64,000 nt of DNA from Cyanobacterium sp. uoEpiScrs1 (GCF_947331815.1 NZ_OX373462.1:1847376-1911375); one strand, 5' to 3'. Shown: positions 20,332-30,234, numbered from the stretch's first letter. The notes: generated by a model from the sequence alone, not told the origin. Numbers and translations: made by a program.

Positions 20332-21395
20332 ATGGATGTCAAAGCATCTGTTACCTTTGAGGCTGGTAAACCTCTCAGTATCGAAACAGTACAAGTCTAA
20401 GGACCAAAAAAAGGGGAGATTTTAGTAGAAGTTAAAGCTACTGGAGTTTGTCACACTGATGCCTATACCTTATCCGGGAAAGATCTTGAAGGTCTCTTTC
20501 CCGTCATTCTCGGACATGAAGGGGTAGGAGTTGTGGTTGAGTTAGGGGAGGGGGTAACCAGCCTCAAACCAGGCGATCATGTTATACTACTCTGTGTCCC
20601 TGAATGTCGTCAGTGTAAATACTGTTTAAGCCTTAAAACTAATCTATGTCAGGCAATTCGTTCAACTCAGGGACGGGGAGTTATGCCTGACGGTACCAGC
20701 CGTTTCTCCATAGGCAAAAAGTCCATCTACCACTATATGGGAACTTCTACTTTTGCTAACTACACTATAGTTCCAGAAATTTCGCTAGCAAAAATTCGTA
20801 AAGATGCCCCTTTCGAGAAGATTTGTTACATTGGCTGTGGGGTAACAACGGAAATTAGTGTAGTAGTCAATACAGCTAAGATTGAGCCTGGTTCTAATGT
20901 AGTAGTGTTTGGGCTAGGATGCGTTGGCTTGAATGTGATCCAAGGAGCGAAAATAGTTGGAGCTAATGGACGTTTGGCATACCCCATTTCGTTAATCCCA
21001 CGGAAATTGATGGTGATTTAGTAGGACACTTAGTAGAGTTAACTAAAGGAGGAGCAGATTATAGTTTTGAATGCATTGGTAATGTTAAAGTTATGCGACA
21101 AGCTTTGGAATGTTCCCATAAAGGTTGGGGCGTTTCTGCCGTTGTGGGAGTAGCCGGTGCAGATGAAGAGATTAGTACTCGTCCATTTCAATTGGCCACC
21201 GGACGAGTCTGGAAAGGAAGCGCATTTGGTGGTGCAAGAGGACGTACAGATGTTCCTAAAATTGTTGATTGGTATATGGATGGTAGAATTAACATTGATG
21301 ATTTAATCACCAATATCATGCCTTTGGAAGAGATTAACAAGGCGTTTGATCTAATGCAAAGGGGTGAATCTATCCGAAGTGTTATTACATTCTAA
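20332..21395 (+). pseudogene. frmA: Broken glutathione-dependent formaldehyde dehydrogenase (class III alcohol dehydrogenase)
   Basis: The remnant keeps nearly the whole FrmA/AdhC sequence: [40 protein letters not shown], the structural-zinc Cys cluster PECRQCKYC, and GRVWKGSAFGGARGRTD at the end. Two lesions kill it. Codon 23 is TAA (20398-20400), where relatives have Glu. At 20968-20984 a deletion removes about 20 residues of the NAD-binding domain and shifts the frame, so the tail ([15 protein letters not shown] from 20985) is in another phase. Everything between still reads well, so inactivation is recent. The intact enzyme oxidises S-hydroxymethylglutathione. An internal frame 20533-21021 should not be annotated as a functional protein. 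Confidence 0.93.
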
Positions 21396-21469
21396 AAATT
21401 AATGAGTCAATAAGTTAAAGTCTCGAAATTAAATTCCCAAAAAATTGATTACACCAAGAATACATATAA

Positions 21470-22237
21470 TTAACTGTCTTTTGACTCCTGTTTTTTTAAC
21501 TCATCTTCAGGAATATGTTCTAACATTCTCTCTATCAGATCTTGCATGACAAAGTTTTCATTTCCATTCCAACGTTCTAAAGTTTCAATGTGTTTCATTT
21601 TCAGGGCAAGGTTGAGAACCTCTATACCTCCACCGTGTATATTAATACTCAATTCCTCAGTTTCAGGTAAAGGAAGTTTGCTCTTTTCTTTGAAATAAGT
21701 ATCAATTGCTGCACTTCTCTTTTCAGGATCATCATGTTGATTTTCAATTTCCATTAACTCTTTTTCTAAAAGTTCAGCATTACGGATACAAACATCATCT
21801 CGCTCAAAGAAATCATCATAATTAGGTATAGAAAGTTGAGTATGAGGGGGGGTAGTAAACAATTTATTAACAATTCGTAGTCGAGTAGGTTCGGCTACCC
21901 GCCAGTTAATTCTTTTAGTAAAAAAATTAAGAGCCTTAATCACTCGTTCAAAAGAACGCAATTCTAATAACATTTCTCGATCAGTCTTAAAAATAAAATA
22001 GCCTATAATAATTGGATGTTTTTCTTTAGGGATTTTGTTATATGAAATTTCAAACTTTATTTTTTCTGCTTCAGCTTTATAGAACCAAACCCAGCACTTA
22101 CGTGCTGGGTCATACTCCACACATTTCAGTTTCTTAAAAACTCCTAAAATAGTTTTTTTATTAGTAACTTTGTAGTAAATTCTTACTGGTTGAAAAGGTT
22201 CTCCGGTGATGTTTGTGACTAGCAATTCTTCTGACAT
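21470..22237 (-). CDS. Hypothetical protein, 255 residues
   Basis: A soluble protein with no signal peptide or membrane helix. It starts MSEELLVTNITGEPFQPVRIYYKV and has an N-terminal half of mixed beta character and a C-terminal half rich in Glu/Lys helices ending EHIPEDELKKQESKDS. Several Trp/Tyr-rich segments (KCWVWFYKAEAEKIKFEI) suggest a folded domain. I do not recognise the family; length and codon use support a real gene, probably conserved among unicellular cyanobacteria. It is convergent with the frmA remnant, with 74 bases between them and no strong terminator there. Confidence 0.75.
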   Translation of the reverse strand: MSEELLVTNITGEPFQPVRIYYKVTNKKTILGVFKKLKCVEYDPARKCWVWFYKAEAEKIKFEISYNKIPKEKHPIIIGYFIFKTDREMLLELRSFERVIKALNFFTKRINWRVAEPTRLRIVNKLFTTPPHTQLSIPNYDDFFERDDVCIRNAELLEKELMEIENQHDDPEKRSAAIDTYFKEKSKLPLPETEELSINIHGGGIEVLNLALKMKHIETLERWNGNENFVMQDLIERMLEHIPEDELKKQESKDS

Positions 22238-22927
22238 AAATCAATTCAAAGTTGATTGTTGATAATTAATAGTTGGTGCTTGATTTGTTACCGTATTCTG
22301 ATGATATCAGGTTGTATCCATATACGTCAACAATGATACGATTTGGATTATATACAACATTGATAGGTATTTAGTTTTAGAACAACTATTTTAGAATAAT
22401 CAATAGTCTTTATCTTTTTTTATAGTATTCAGTAGAATATGTTATACTAATTTACATCTATCTAACTGTATTCATGTCTATTCTAAGACAAATGTTTTTT
22501 GTATTAGTTTTTTAATATATTCCATCTCTTTTATTACTATATATAAACTGAAAAAATATTCTTAGACAAAATAGCAACATTTCATTAATTTATTTTATGT
22601 TAAGCTACATTTAGCTAGAATTTTATTCTATTAATTTATAAATTTGTTTACTGCTAGATTCTTATTTATTTTATTTTAATCAATGAATTTAATATCTTCT
22701 ACTGTGTTATGTTGCTTAAACAGCATACAACTATATCACTGTAGTAATATAGTTGTATTATATGTCTATTTTGTTAATATATTTATCTAAAACTGAGTTA
22801 AGTTAATTACAAATAAACTTATACAAAAATTAATTAAACTCTTTATATTTTTATAGTACAAAAAGTATTTACAATTTTAAATACTTCTATTTGATTGTTT
22901 GTTACAAGTTTCAAGAAAGTTTTTACC

Positions 22928-23009
22928 TCAAGACAAACCATTATAAATAAAATCAAAAAAAATTAGAGTTATAATTTTTTTTGATTTTATTTATAATGGT
23001 TTGTCTTGA
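22928..23009. repeat. 38-bp perfect inverted repeat
   Basis: Arms 22928-22965 and 22972-23009 pair without a mismatch; loop GAGTTA (six bases). The right arm begins TAATTTTTTTTGATTTTATT and ends GTTTGTCTTGA. It is the longest stem in the window. It lies 69 bases beyond the rlmN stop on the minus strand, but rlmN already has its own terminator at 23040-23074 in between, so its job is unexplained. Confidence 0.85.
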
Positions 23010-23039
23010 AATTAATTTAATGCCTATTATTCTCTTGGT

Positions 23040-23074
23040 AAATTAGTAGCAGTATTAAATGCTGCTACTAATTT
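23040..23074 (-). terminator. 13-bp hairpin after rlmN
   Basis: AAATTAGTAGCAG (23040-23052) pairs with 23062-23074; nine-base loop. It starts four bases after the rlmN stop on the minus strand. Confidence 0.75.
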
Positions 23075-23077
23075 ATT

Positions 23078-24103
23078 TTAAAACGAGTCTGAATATCGTA
23101 ACTGTCCACAAGCAGCGTTAGCTTCTAATCCTCGTGAATAGCGAATACTAACAGCGATTTTTTGTTGTTTAAGAATATTGACAAAAGTTTGAGTTTTATC
23201 CTGACTAGGACGTTGATAGTTAGCTCCTTCAATAGGATTATAAGGTATCAAATTAACATGACTTTGAAATCCCCGTAATTTATTAGCTAATTCAATAGCA
23301 TGATAAGAAAAATTATTAACTCCCTCTAACAAGATATATTCAAAAGTTATTCGCCGTCGAGTGATTTCAACATATTTCCTGCAATCTTCTAATAATTGCT
23401 TTATGGGATAAGAGCTCGCACTGGGGATTAATTTTTCTCGCAAGGCTTGGTTAGAAGCATGAAGACTGATAGCAAAAGTAACTTGCAGGTGCTGGTTAGC
23501 TAATTTAATAATCTTTTGAGGCAGTCCTACAGTAGAAATAGTCAATGATCGCTGACTAATCTGCATATCTTGATTAAGAATTTTTATAGCGGAGATTACC
23601 GCTTCGAAGTTAAGTAACGGTTCTCCCATTCCCATGAAGACAACATGACTTACTCTCCGCTGAAAATCTTTTTGAACTGTTAAAACTTGATCCACGATTT
23701 CATGAGCTTTAAGATTACGATCATAGCCTCCCTTTCCCGTAGCACAAAAGTTGCAAGCCATGGGGCACCCTACCTGAGAAGAAACACAAACAGTTAGACG
23801 TTTAGTGGTGGGAATGCCAACAACTTCAATAATTAAGCCATCATCAAGAGATAATAAATATTTTCGAGTATTATCTTGAGAAATAGTACGATATTTGATT
23901 TTTGAACGACCAACAGGATAATTTTTCAGTTTTTCACGCCAAGTCTTTGGAAAAATATGGATTTCCTCTAGAGATCGTGCCCCTTTTTGATACAACCACT
24001 GATGAAGTTGTTTGCCTCGATAAGCTGGTTGTCCCTGTTGTTGTGCCCAATAGGTCAACTCTTCTAAAGATTTACCTAGAAGAGTTTCTTCTGTTGAAAT
24101 CAT
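23078..24103 (-). CDS. rlmN: Dual-specificity RNA (adenine-C2) methyltransferase RlmN
   Basis: 341 residues, full length. The radical-SAM cluster motif is CPMACNFC (about residues 115-122, CxxxCxxC). [15 protein letters not shown] and STVGLPQKI are family signatures, and the C-terminal catalytic Cys is in ANAACGQLR. The enzyme methylates C2 of A2503 in 23S rRNA and A37 of some tRNAs, using two SAM. It acts in the cytosol on newly made RNA. The N-terminal accessory domain ([24 protein letters not shown]) is intact. Divergent from remA-gmk with 629 bases between. Confidence 0.96.
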   Translation of the reverse strand: MISTEETLLGKSLEELTYWAQQQGQPAYRGKQLHQWLYQKGARSLEEIHIFPKTWREKLKNYPVGRSKIKYRTISQDNTRKYLLSLDDGLIIEVVGIPTTKRLTVCVSSQVGCPMACNFCATGKGGYDRNLKAHEIVDQVLTVQKDFQRRVSHVVFMGMGEPLLNFEAVISAIKILNQDMQISQRSLTISTVGLPQKIIKLANQHLQVTFAISLHASNQALREKLIPSASSYPIKQLLEDCRKYVEITRRRITFEYILLEGVNNFSYHAIELANKLRGFQSHVNLIPYNPIEGANYQRPSQDKTQTFVNILKQQKIAVSIRYSRGLEANAACGQLRYSDSF

Positions 24104-24732
24104 TGGCTAATATCTATGAATTATAAATCTATGAATTGTAAAAATTACACCCTTTGAGTGTATCGTGCCATTCTGTAAGCTTTTTACTCACCACGAAAAA
24201 ATAATCTAAGTAATTGTACAATGTGACGGATAAAACAATTTTATACTCAAAAACTGTTTATAAAAGAATTAAAGTCACATTTCATCGATATAAAGTAAGA
24301 TTTGTACAATTCTGTCCTAGAATAAAGTAATTATTTGTTGATAACAAAGACAATCACTTTATTGTATTTGTATTTCTAGCAAAAATTTCTCTTGACTACA
24401 ATTATCTTTCCGATACTGATATAAATTTTACAAAAACAAAGTTATCGTTAAGAGAATATTGATATCAAGACAACAATATATAATCCTATATATATGTTGA
24501 ATATAGTAATTTTTAGAAAAAAATGACGGTTATAGGGAATCATAGCCACCATATTTATGGCATAACACAGAGATTACCTAAGACAATTAGGGAAAAAATT
24601 ATGAGAAAAAGGTAAAAAAACTGAAAAATAAATGGTTATATAGGTTTTGACGTTGTAAGTCTTGATTTTTATCGATACCATTAGTAATGGTGGTTTATCA
24701 ATTACTTCTCACACGGTACGTCCGTTAAAATT
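24104..24732. other. 0.63-kb divergent spacer between rlmN and remA
   Basis: Must contain both promoters. A 6-bp stem ACCATT/AATGGT lies at about 24678-24692 in the probable remA leader, followed by ACTTCTCACAC at 24703-24713. No gene seen. Confidence 0.45.
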
Positions 24733-25002
24733 ATGGAAAATATACAACTGATCAACATTGGGTTTGGGAACATCGTTTCTGCTAATCGAGTGATCGCAAT
24801 TGTTAGCCCTGAATCAGCACCTATTAAGCGTATTATTACCGATGCGCGTGATCGAGGACAACTTATCGACGCTACTTATGGACGCCGAACCCGCGCAGTA
24901 ATTATGACTGATTCAAGTCATGTGGTACTTTCAGCTATTCAGCCAGAAACCGTTGCCCATCGATTCGTCGTCAGCAAAGACACTCATGTTAACGGTAATT
25001 AA
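24733..25002 (+). CDS. RemA-like DUF370 regulator
   Basis: 89 residues. [62 protein letters not shown] is the DUF370/RemA core nearly in full. In Bacillus RemA is a DNA-binding activator of matrix genes that forms multimeric rings; the role in cyanobacteria is not well established. It sits 14 bases before gmk, an arrangement conserved in many bacteria, so the two form an operon. The G+C-richer codons and intact core imply strong selection. Confidence 0.9.
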   Translation: MENIQLINIGFGNIVSANRVIAIVSPESAPIKRIITDARDRGQLIDATYGRRTRAVIMTDSSHVVLSAIQPETVAHRFVVSKDTHVNGN

Positions 25003-25016
25003 AGGTAAAATTCCCC

Positions 25017-25580
25017 ATGCCATCAGGACAGCTTATAGTACTGACGGGGCCTAGTGGAGTTGGTAAAGGGACGCTCGTTCGTTCCTTACTAGCACGCCAT
25101 AATGACCTTTATTTGTCTATCTCTGCTACTACCCGTTCTCCTCGTAGAGGAGAGATAGATGGAAAAGATTACTATTTTGTTACACGTTCCCAATTTAAAA
25201 AGATGATCGACCAGGGAGAATTATTAGAGTGGGCAGAATATGCTAACAATTGCTATGGTACTCCTCGTTTTGATATAGAAAAAAAACTTAACTCAGGGAT
25301 AAAAGTATTATTAGAAATTGATGTAGTAGGAGCAAGAAATATTAAACAAACTTTTCCTGATGCTCTCAGAATTTTCGTTCTACCTCCATCTTTAGAGGAA
25401 TTAGAGCGCCGTCTGAGGGGACGAGACAAGGACTCACAAGAAGCTATTACTTGTCGTCTAGAACAAGCTAAAAAAGAATTGATAGCTAGCAGAGAATTTA
25501 ACCACATCATTGTTAATGATAACCTAAGTCAATCATTGCAAAAGTTTGAAAATATTATTTTTGCTATTGAGTTAAATTGA
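25017..25580 (+). CDS. gmk: Guanylate kinase
   Basis: 187 residues. P-loop GPSGVGKGT (about residues 10-18); GMP-binding residues in TRSPRRGEIDGKDYYFV and EWAEYANNCYGTP; lid segment ELERRLRGRDKDS. It phosphorylates GMP to GDP with ATP in the cytosol, so it is essential for GTP, RNA and DNA synthesis. It overlaps no other gene and is 14 bases after remA. In some cyanobacteria psaJ and psaF are next to gmk; here 0.9 kb of non-coding DNA follows instead. Confidence 0.97.
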   Translation: MPSGQLIVLTGPSGVGKGTLVRSLLARHNDLYLSISATTRSPRRGEIDGKDYYFVTRSQFKKMIDQGELLEWAEYANNCYGTPRFDIEKKLNSGIKVLLEIDVVGARNIKQTFPDALRIFVLPPSLEELERRLRGRDKDSQEAITCRLEQAKKELIASREFNHIIVNDNLSQSLQKFENIIFAIELN

Positions 25581-26502
25581 GGGTAAGTCAATTGTATATT
25601 CCTAACATTATGGACTTAATTTGTTTGTCGGTTTTATTTAAAGAATAAAGTCTCTACCTCAATATCGTCGTTTTTCAGCATTCAGTGTTTGCTAGGGATT
25701 TAGTAGCTAAATTCTTAGTGATAGTGGAAGTGTAATATTGATTTCACTGCATAGTGATAATTATCACGCCAAAATCTAAGACTTTAGCAATCAAAGAACT
25801 ATTAACTTTACTACCTTATTATGTTTATAGTTGAATAATATAATTTCTTTTCTTTCATAAGAATTATCTTGTTTGTACGAAGAAATTATTATCATATACG
25901 GTTAATATATAAAAATATTTAAGAAGATATTATGAAATCTAGTCCATAATAATTTCTATCTGCTATCAAGGATATTAATCAATAATATTGATACAAACCA
26001 ACAATGTAGTTTACAAAAATTTCTAAATTTTTTTATAAAATTTAATACTTACAGAATAAACTTTATAAAGTCAAAAATATAAACATACATTCTAGTCGAT
26101 ACTTAGTTATTGACTGTAAAGTTCGTGATAGTACAAAATGTATAAAAATTTTGATAAGTTAATTATTATCAGGTGATTATCTGATTAATGGAATGTTGTC
26201 ACAGACTAAGAAAGTATCTCTCTAACACAAAAAGAAAAGCAATACTAATTAACATAAAATAAACTTTGCACCTCCTAGCAAACTTTTTTAGATAATTCTT
26301 AATCTTTTACAAAATTGATGAAAGTAATAAGTCACCCCTGCAAAAAACAAATCCACCGATAACTTTTTCTGTATTTTAAATTATCTGAGGTGGTTTACTA
26401 CTGGAATTACCAATGATTAGTACTACTTTTCGATATTAGAATGTAATAGCATACCAGATTAGCTAATTACCAATAATGAGAGTATTCATTATTGGTAATT
26501 AG
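25581..26502. other. 0.92-kb gene-free spacer after gmk
   Basis: No reading frame of note. The first 200 bases are a little less AT-rich and could be an eroded gene; I could not align them convincingly to anything. The htrA terminator hairpin closes the region at 26454-26511. Confidence 0.5.
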
Positions 26503-26511
26503 CTAATCTGG
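26454..26511 (-). terminator. 26-bp perfect hairpin overlapping the htrA stop codon
   Basis: Arms 26454-26479 and 26486-26511 pair perfectly, loop GAGTAT. The last nine bases of htrA, stop included, lie inside the stem, so coding and termination share the same bases. Confidence 0.8.
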
Positions 26512-27750
26512 CAATATTCCAACTTTAATATTTAAATTTAGCAAGTTTCCATTTCGTTCAATTTGTAATTGTAACGTCTCCCCAACTTTGGCTTTTTCCA
26601 CAGTTTTTTGCACTTCCCCAGGATTATTTAGGAGATGTTCCCCAATCCCTTGAAGAACATCTCCTGCTTTTAATCCTGCTTGCTCAGCAGGGGAATCGGA
26701 CACAACTTTGGTAATCAACACCCCTTGATCTGTTGTGAGATTCAATCCTTGGCTTTCTTGTAGTTTTCTTTTAATCTCAGGTGTGATTTCTACCATTTGA
26801 ATTCCTAAGAATGGGTGTTCTACTTTCCCATGTTCAATTAATTCATTAGCAATTCTTTTTGCTTTATTAATAGGAATTGCAAACCCAATCCCTTGCGCAT
26901 TTTGAATAATAGCGGTATTTATGCCAATGACTTGTCCGTCAGAATTAAGTAAAGGTCCCCCTGAATTACCAGGATTAATTGCTGCATCGGTTTGGATAAA
27001 TTCAATTCGTTTATCACGTACTCCAACTTGAGAACTCAATCGTCTTGTTGCACTAATAATTCCAGTTGTGACTGTATTATCCAGTCCTAGAGGATTGCCA
27101 ATCGCAATCGCCCATTCTCCTACCTGAAGATCATCGGAATTTCCTTGTTGTACTTTAGGTAAATCATTGGCCTCAATTTGAATGACAGCTACATCTGTTA
27201 AAGTATCAGTTCCTAACACTGCACCTTCAAACGTGCGACCGTCTTTTAAAGTAACAGTTACCTCTTTTGTACCTGCAACAACGTGGGCATTAGTAAGAAT
27301 TTTTCCATCCTTGCTTAATATAAAGCCCGACCCTGTCCCCCTTTCAATTTTTTCCTGCGGAACTCCGGGAATTTCAGATCTAAAAAAGCGGCGAAAAAAT
27401 GGATCATCAAAAACCAGAGGAATCTCATTTGTGACTGTTCTAGAGGCATCAATACGAACAACAGCAGGCCCTACTTTATTAACAACATCAGTTACAAAAT
27501 TTCCGTTATTTTGAGAGAGAATAAATTGCTCAGAAGATTCATCAATCTGAGATTTTTCAATCTGAGATTTTTCTGTTAGTTCACTATTTTTTGCTAAGAA
27601 CTTAGTTTTACTTATAGTAAAAGTTCCCCCAGCACCTATTATAATTCCTAATAAGATTAAAGAAAGATAGGTTAAAGATGTTCTTAAAATATAATTTTTA
27701 TATTTATTAGTAGGGTGTGAATGATCGATGTCCAGTGTATCGTTTTTCAT
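26503..27750 (-). CDS. Membrane-anchored HtrA/Deg-family serine protease
   Basis: 415 residues from ATG 27750; a TTG 42 bases upstream is in frame but less likely. One transmembrane anchor (LTYLSLILLGIIIGAGGTF, about residues 27-45) is followed by a short repeat (EKSQI twice). The trypsin-like domain has the full triad: His in TNAHVVAG, Asp in TDVAVIQ, Ser in GNSGGPL. One PDZ domain ends the protein (LITKVVSDSPAEQAGLKAGDVLQGI). Like cyanobacterial HtrA/HhoA/HhoB it should degrade or refold damaged proteins in the periplasm or thylakoid lumen. Which of the three it corresponds to cannot be decided from the sequence alone. Confidence 0.94.
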   Translation of the reverse strand: MKNDTLDIDHSHPTNKYKNYILRTSLTYLSLILLGIIIGAGGTFTISKTKFLAKNSELTEKSQIEKSQIDESSEQFILSQNNGNFVTDVVNKVGPAVVRIDASRTVTNEIPLVFDDPFFRRFFRSEIPGVPQEKIERGTGSGFILSKDGKILTNAHVVAGTKEVTVTLKDGRTFEGAVLGTDTLTDVAVIQIEANDLPKVQQGNSDDLQVGEWAIAIGNPLGLDNTVTTGIISATRRLSSQVGVRDKRIEFIQTDAAINPGNSGGPLLNSDGQVIGINTAIIQNAQGIGFAIPINKAKRIANELIEHGKVEHPFLGIQMVEITPEIKRKLQESQGLNLTTDQGVLITKVVSDSPAEQAGLKAGDVLQGIGEHLLNNPGEVQKTVEKAKVGETLQLQIERNGNLLNLNIKVGILPD

Positions 27751-28433
27751 AATAAATTTGACCCCTGATAGTTCGATAGTTATATAGTCCAATATTGTAA
27801 ATAGTTTATTGTTTAAATAATCGCAAACAAAATAAGGACTGCTTACTGTCTAAGTATAGTAAGAACTATCTCAAGAATGTAACTCAATTCTAACAGATAA
27901 TATATAGAGTGCAACTTAAAACATATATACAGCACCATAGCAATATATATATGTACTACTATTATGCCAATTTTAAAAAGATTTTAAGACTATAAGTATC
28001 AAAATTTGACAATACTAAGAATAGATTCACATTTGTTAAATAGAAAACATTTTTATAATAAAAATAGATGCTTATACTTTTATTATTTTTATATCGCCCA
28101 ATCATTTTTTAAAAACTATATTTAACTTAGCTATTCAACAGTTTAAAATATTATTGTTTTTAGATTTAAGCAAAAATTATACTAAAAATACATGAATTAA
28201 CTTATCTTGTAAATATTAATCTATATAATAGAGTAGCTTTCTAATAAGTTAGCTAATTTTTGGGAAAATTAAATAACTAAAAAATAGTGTTAATTTAGAA
28301 ATTAGAGTTCTTATACTCACAATAATAAAAAGTCAATAATTTACTTCTACGTGTTCAACTTTTAACGATGTCAAGATTAATCAACTCTCGTATAATCGAT
28401 CAGAAAGCTAACACCAAGACACACGGAGCAAAG
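27751..28433. other. Divergent spacer between htrA and glgA
   Basis: About 0.68 kb, AT-rich, without a gene. It must hold both promoters. The G+C-richer 66 bases just before 28434 are in frame with glgA but probably are leader. Confidence 0.45.
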
Positions 28434-29867
28434 ATGCGGATTTTATTTGTTGCGGCAGAAGTCGCTCCTCTCGCAAAAGCTGGAGGTATGGGAGATGTAG
28501 TCGGTGCTTTACCAAAAGTTTTACATAAATTAGGATATGATGTACGAATTTTTATCCCCTATTATGGCTTTCTAGCTGATAAATTAGGAATTCCTCCGGC
28601 TCCTATTTGGCAAGGAAATGCCATGTTTCAAAATTTTGTTATCTATGAAACTACCTTGCCGAATAGCGATGTTCCATTATATCTATTTGGACATCCCGCT
28701 TTCACCCCCCGTCGTATTTATCATGGAGATGATGAATTTTGGCGATTTACTCTTTTTGCCAACGGAGCAGCTGAATTTGCTTGGAATTTTTGGAAGCCAA
28801 ATGTTATCCACTGTCATGACTGGCATACTGGGATGATTCCCGTTTGGATGCACCAAACTCCTGATATTAATACAGTTTTTACTATTCATAATTTAGCTTA
28901 TCAAGGTCCATGGCGCGGTTATTTAGAACAGATAACATGGTGTCCTTGGTATATGCAAGGAAACAACGTTATGGCTTCGGCCTTACAATTTGCTGGACGG
29001 GTTACCACCGTTTCTCCAACTTATGCTCAACAAATTCAAACAGCAGAATATGGAGAAAAATTAGAAAGTTTACTTTCCCATATTCATGAAAATATGGCAG
29101 GAATTCTAAACGGTATTGATGTGGAAAACTATAACCCAGCCACCGATAAGCTTCTGTATAAAACCTTCACAAAAGATACTCTAGAAAGACGACAAGCTAA
29201 TAAGATTGGACTACAAGAAGAAACAGGTCTAGAAGTGAATGGGAATATTTTATTGATGGGGATGGTGACTCGTCTAGTTGAACAAAAGGGAATTGATCTC
29301 GTAATACAGATTCTAGATCGATTTATGGCCTACACCGATGCTCAATTAGTCATTGTGGGGACTGGAGACCGCTATTATGAAAACCGACTATGGCAAATGG
29401 CCTCTCGCTTTCGCGGTAGAATGTCGGTACAACTTCTCTACAATGATGCTCTCTCCCGACGAGTTTATTCTGGTTCAGATGTTTTTTTAATGCCTTCTCG
29501 TTTTGAACCTTGCGGTATTAGTCAATTGTTGGCTATGCGTTATGGCTGTGTCCCCATAGTTCGTCGTACTGGTGGATTGGTGGATACGGTACCATTTTAT
29601 GATCCTATTAAAAACACAGGCACTGGATACTGTTTCGACCGTTATGAACCCTTAGATTTTTTAACTTGTATGATACGAGCTTGGGAAGGATTTCGCTTTA
29701 AAAAAGATTGGCAAAAACTTCAACAACGATGCATGTCCCAAAACTTTAGTTGGTATAAGTCTACCGCCGAATATATTCGGATATATAAATCAGTTGTGGG
29801 ACAGCCCCCTGAATTAAGCAAAGCTGAATACAATAAACTCAATTTCTTTAACGAGTCTATAAATTAA
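28434..29867 (+). CDS. glgA: Glycogen synthase (ADP-glucose)
   Basis: 477 residues from ATG 28434 (MRILFVAAEVAPLAKAGGMGDV), which places the ADP-glucose-binding KAGGMGDV at residues 15-22 as in other GlgA; an in-frame ATG at 28368 would add 22 residues of unlikely sequence. GT5 features include the GT-B C-terminal signature PSRFEPCGISQLLAMRYG with the catalytic Glu. It extends alpha-1,4-glucan chains of glycogen. It shares its donor ADP-glucose with GgpS, encoded 1 kb away. It converges on trxA, with a shared hairpin between. Confidence 0.96.
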   Translation: MRILFVAAEVAPLAKAGGMGDVVGALPKVLHKLGYDVRIFIPYYGFLADKLGIPPAPIWQGNAMFQNFVIYETTLPNSDVPLYLFGHPAFTPRRIYHGDDEFWRFTLFANGAAEFAWNFWKPNVIHCHDWHTGMIPVWMHQTPDINTVFTIHNLAYQGPWRGYLEQITWCPWYMQGNNVMASALQFAGRVTTVSPTYAQQIQTAEYGEKLESLLSHIHENMAGILNGIDVENYNPATDKLLYKTFTKDTLERRQANKIGLQEETGLEVNGNILLMGMVTRLVEQKGIDLVIQILDRFMAYTDAQLVIVGTGDRYYENRLWQMASRFRGRMSVQLLYNDALSRRVYSGSDVFLMPSRFEPCGISQLLAMRYGCVPIVRRTGGLVDTVPFYDPIKNTGTGYCFDRYEPLDFLTCMIRAWEGFRFKKDWQKLQQRCMSQNFSWYKSTAEYIRIYKSVVGQPPELSKAEYNKLNFFNESIN

Positions 29868-29877
29868 AATCAAATAA

Positions 29878-29912
29878 TTGATAGCGATTAAGTAATCATA
29901 ATTTGCTATCAA
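29878..29912. terminator. Bidirectional hairpin between glgA and trxA
   Basis: TTGATAGC (29878-29885) pairs with GCTATCAA (29905-29912) and weaker pairs extend inward and outward. It sits ten bases after glgA and five after trxA, so it can end both. Confidence 0.6.
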
Positions 29913-29916
29913 CAAT

Positions 29917-30234
29917 TTAAATGAGATCTTGTAAATGCTGAATCAGTTGAGATGCTTGAACCACTCCTTCAATACGCTCAACTGGATTACCATTTTTAAA
30001 CAAAACTAAAGTAGGTAGAGCTTGAATTCCGTATTGAGAAGATATTTCCGGATATTTATCGCTATCAATCTTTATAATCTGTAGACGATCTCTAAAATGA
30101 GTCCCGACCTGTTCTAAGATAGGACTCATCATTTTACACGGACCACACCAAGTCGCATAAAAATCAACCAACACAGGAACTTTGGAAGTGGCTAGCAGGT
30201 TTTTAAAACTAGAAAATTGCTTTTTAACTACCAT
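29917..30234 (-). CDS. trxA: Thioredoxin
   Basis: 105 residues with the active site WCGPCK (about residues 29-34), the cis-Pro region ALPTLVLF and the usual FYATWC context. A standard small thioredoxin that reduces protein disulfides in the cytosol, fed by thioredoxin reductase. It may be of m- or x-type; the sequence alone does not tell me. Convergent with glgA. Upstream lies a 0.6-kb region shared with the divergent ggpS. Confidence 0.95.
   Translation of the reverse strand: MVVKKQFSSFKNLLATSKVPVLVDFYATWCGPCKMMSPILEQVGTHFRDRLQIIKIDSDKYPEISSQYGIQALPTLVLFKNGNPVERIEGVVQASQLIQHLQDLI

Larger units (their letters stand above)
22238..23077. other. 0.84-kb gene-free spacer with three hairpins
   Basis: Extremely AT-rich. 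It holds a 12-bp stem (22725-22736 with 22747-22758), the 38-bp perfect hairpin at 22928-23009 and the rlmN terminator at 23040-23074. No coding frame is visible. Confidence 0.6.

Noticed and set aside
20533-21021. Internal part of the alcohol dehydrogenase as a stand-alone 162-residue protein
   Set aside because: It lacks the N-terminal catalytic-zinc residues and the end of the NAD domain; it is a piece of the frmA pseudogene.
24703-24713. ACTTCTCACAC before remA, one base off the Yfr1 motif ACTCCTCACAC
   Set aside because: The motif has a mismatch, and the following stem is only four pairs without a T-run, unlike Yfr1. More likely a chance match in the remA leader.
25660-25740. Short stretch in the gmk spacer that might begin like PsaF (RRFSAF)
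   Set aside because: Only about six residues agree and stops follow at once; not enough to call a psaF remnant.
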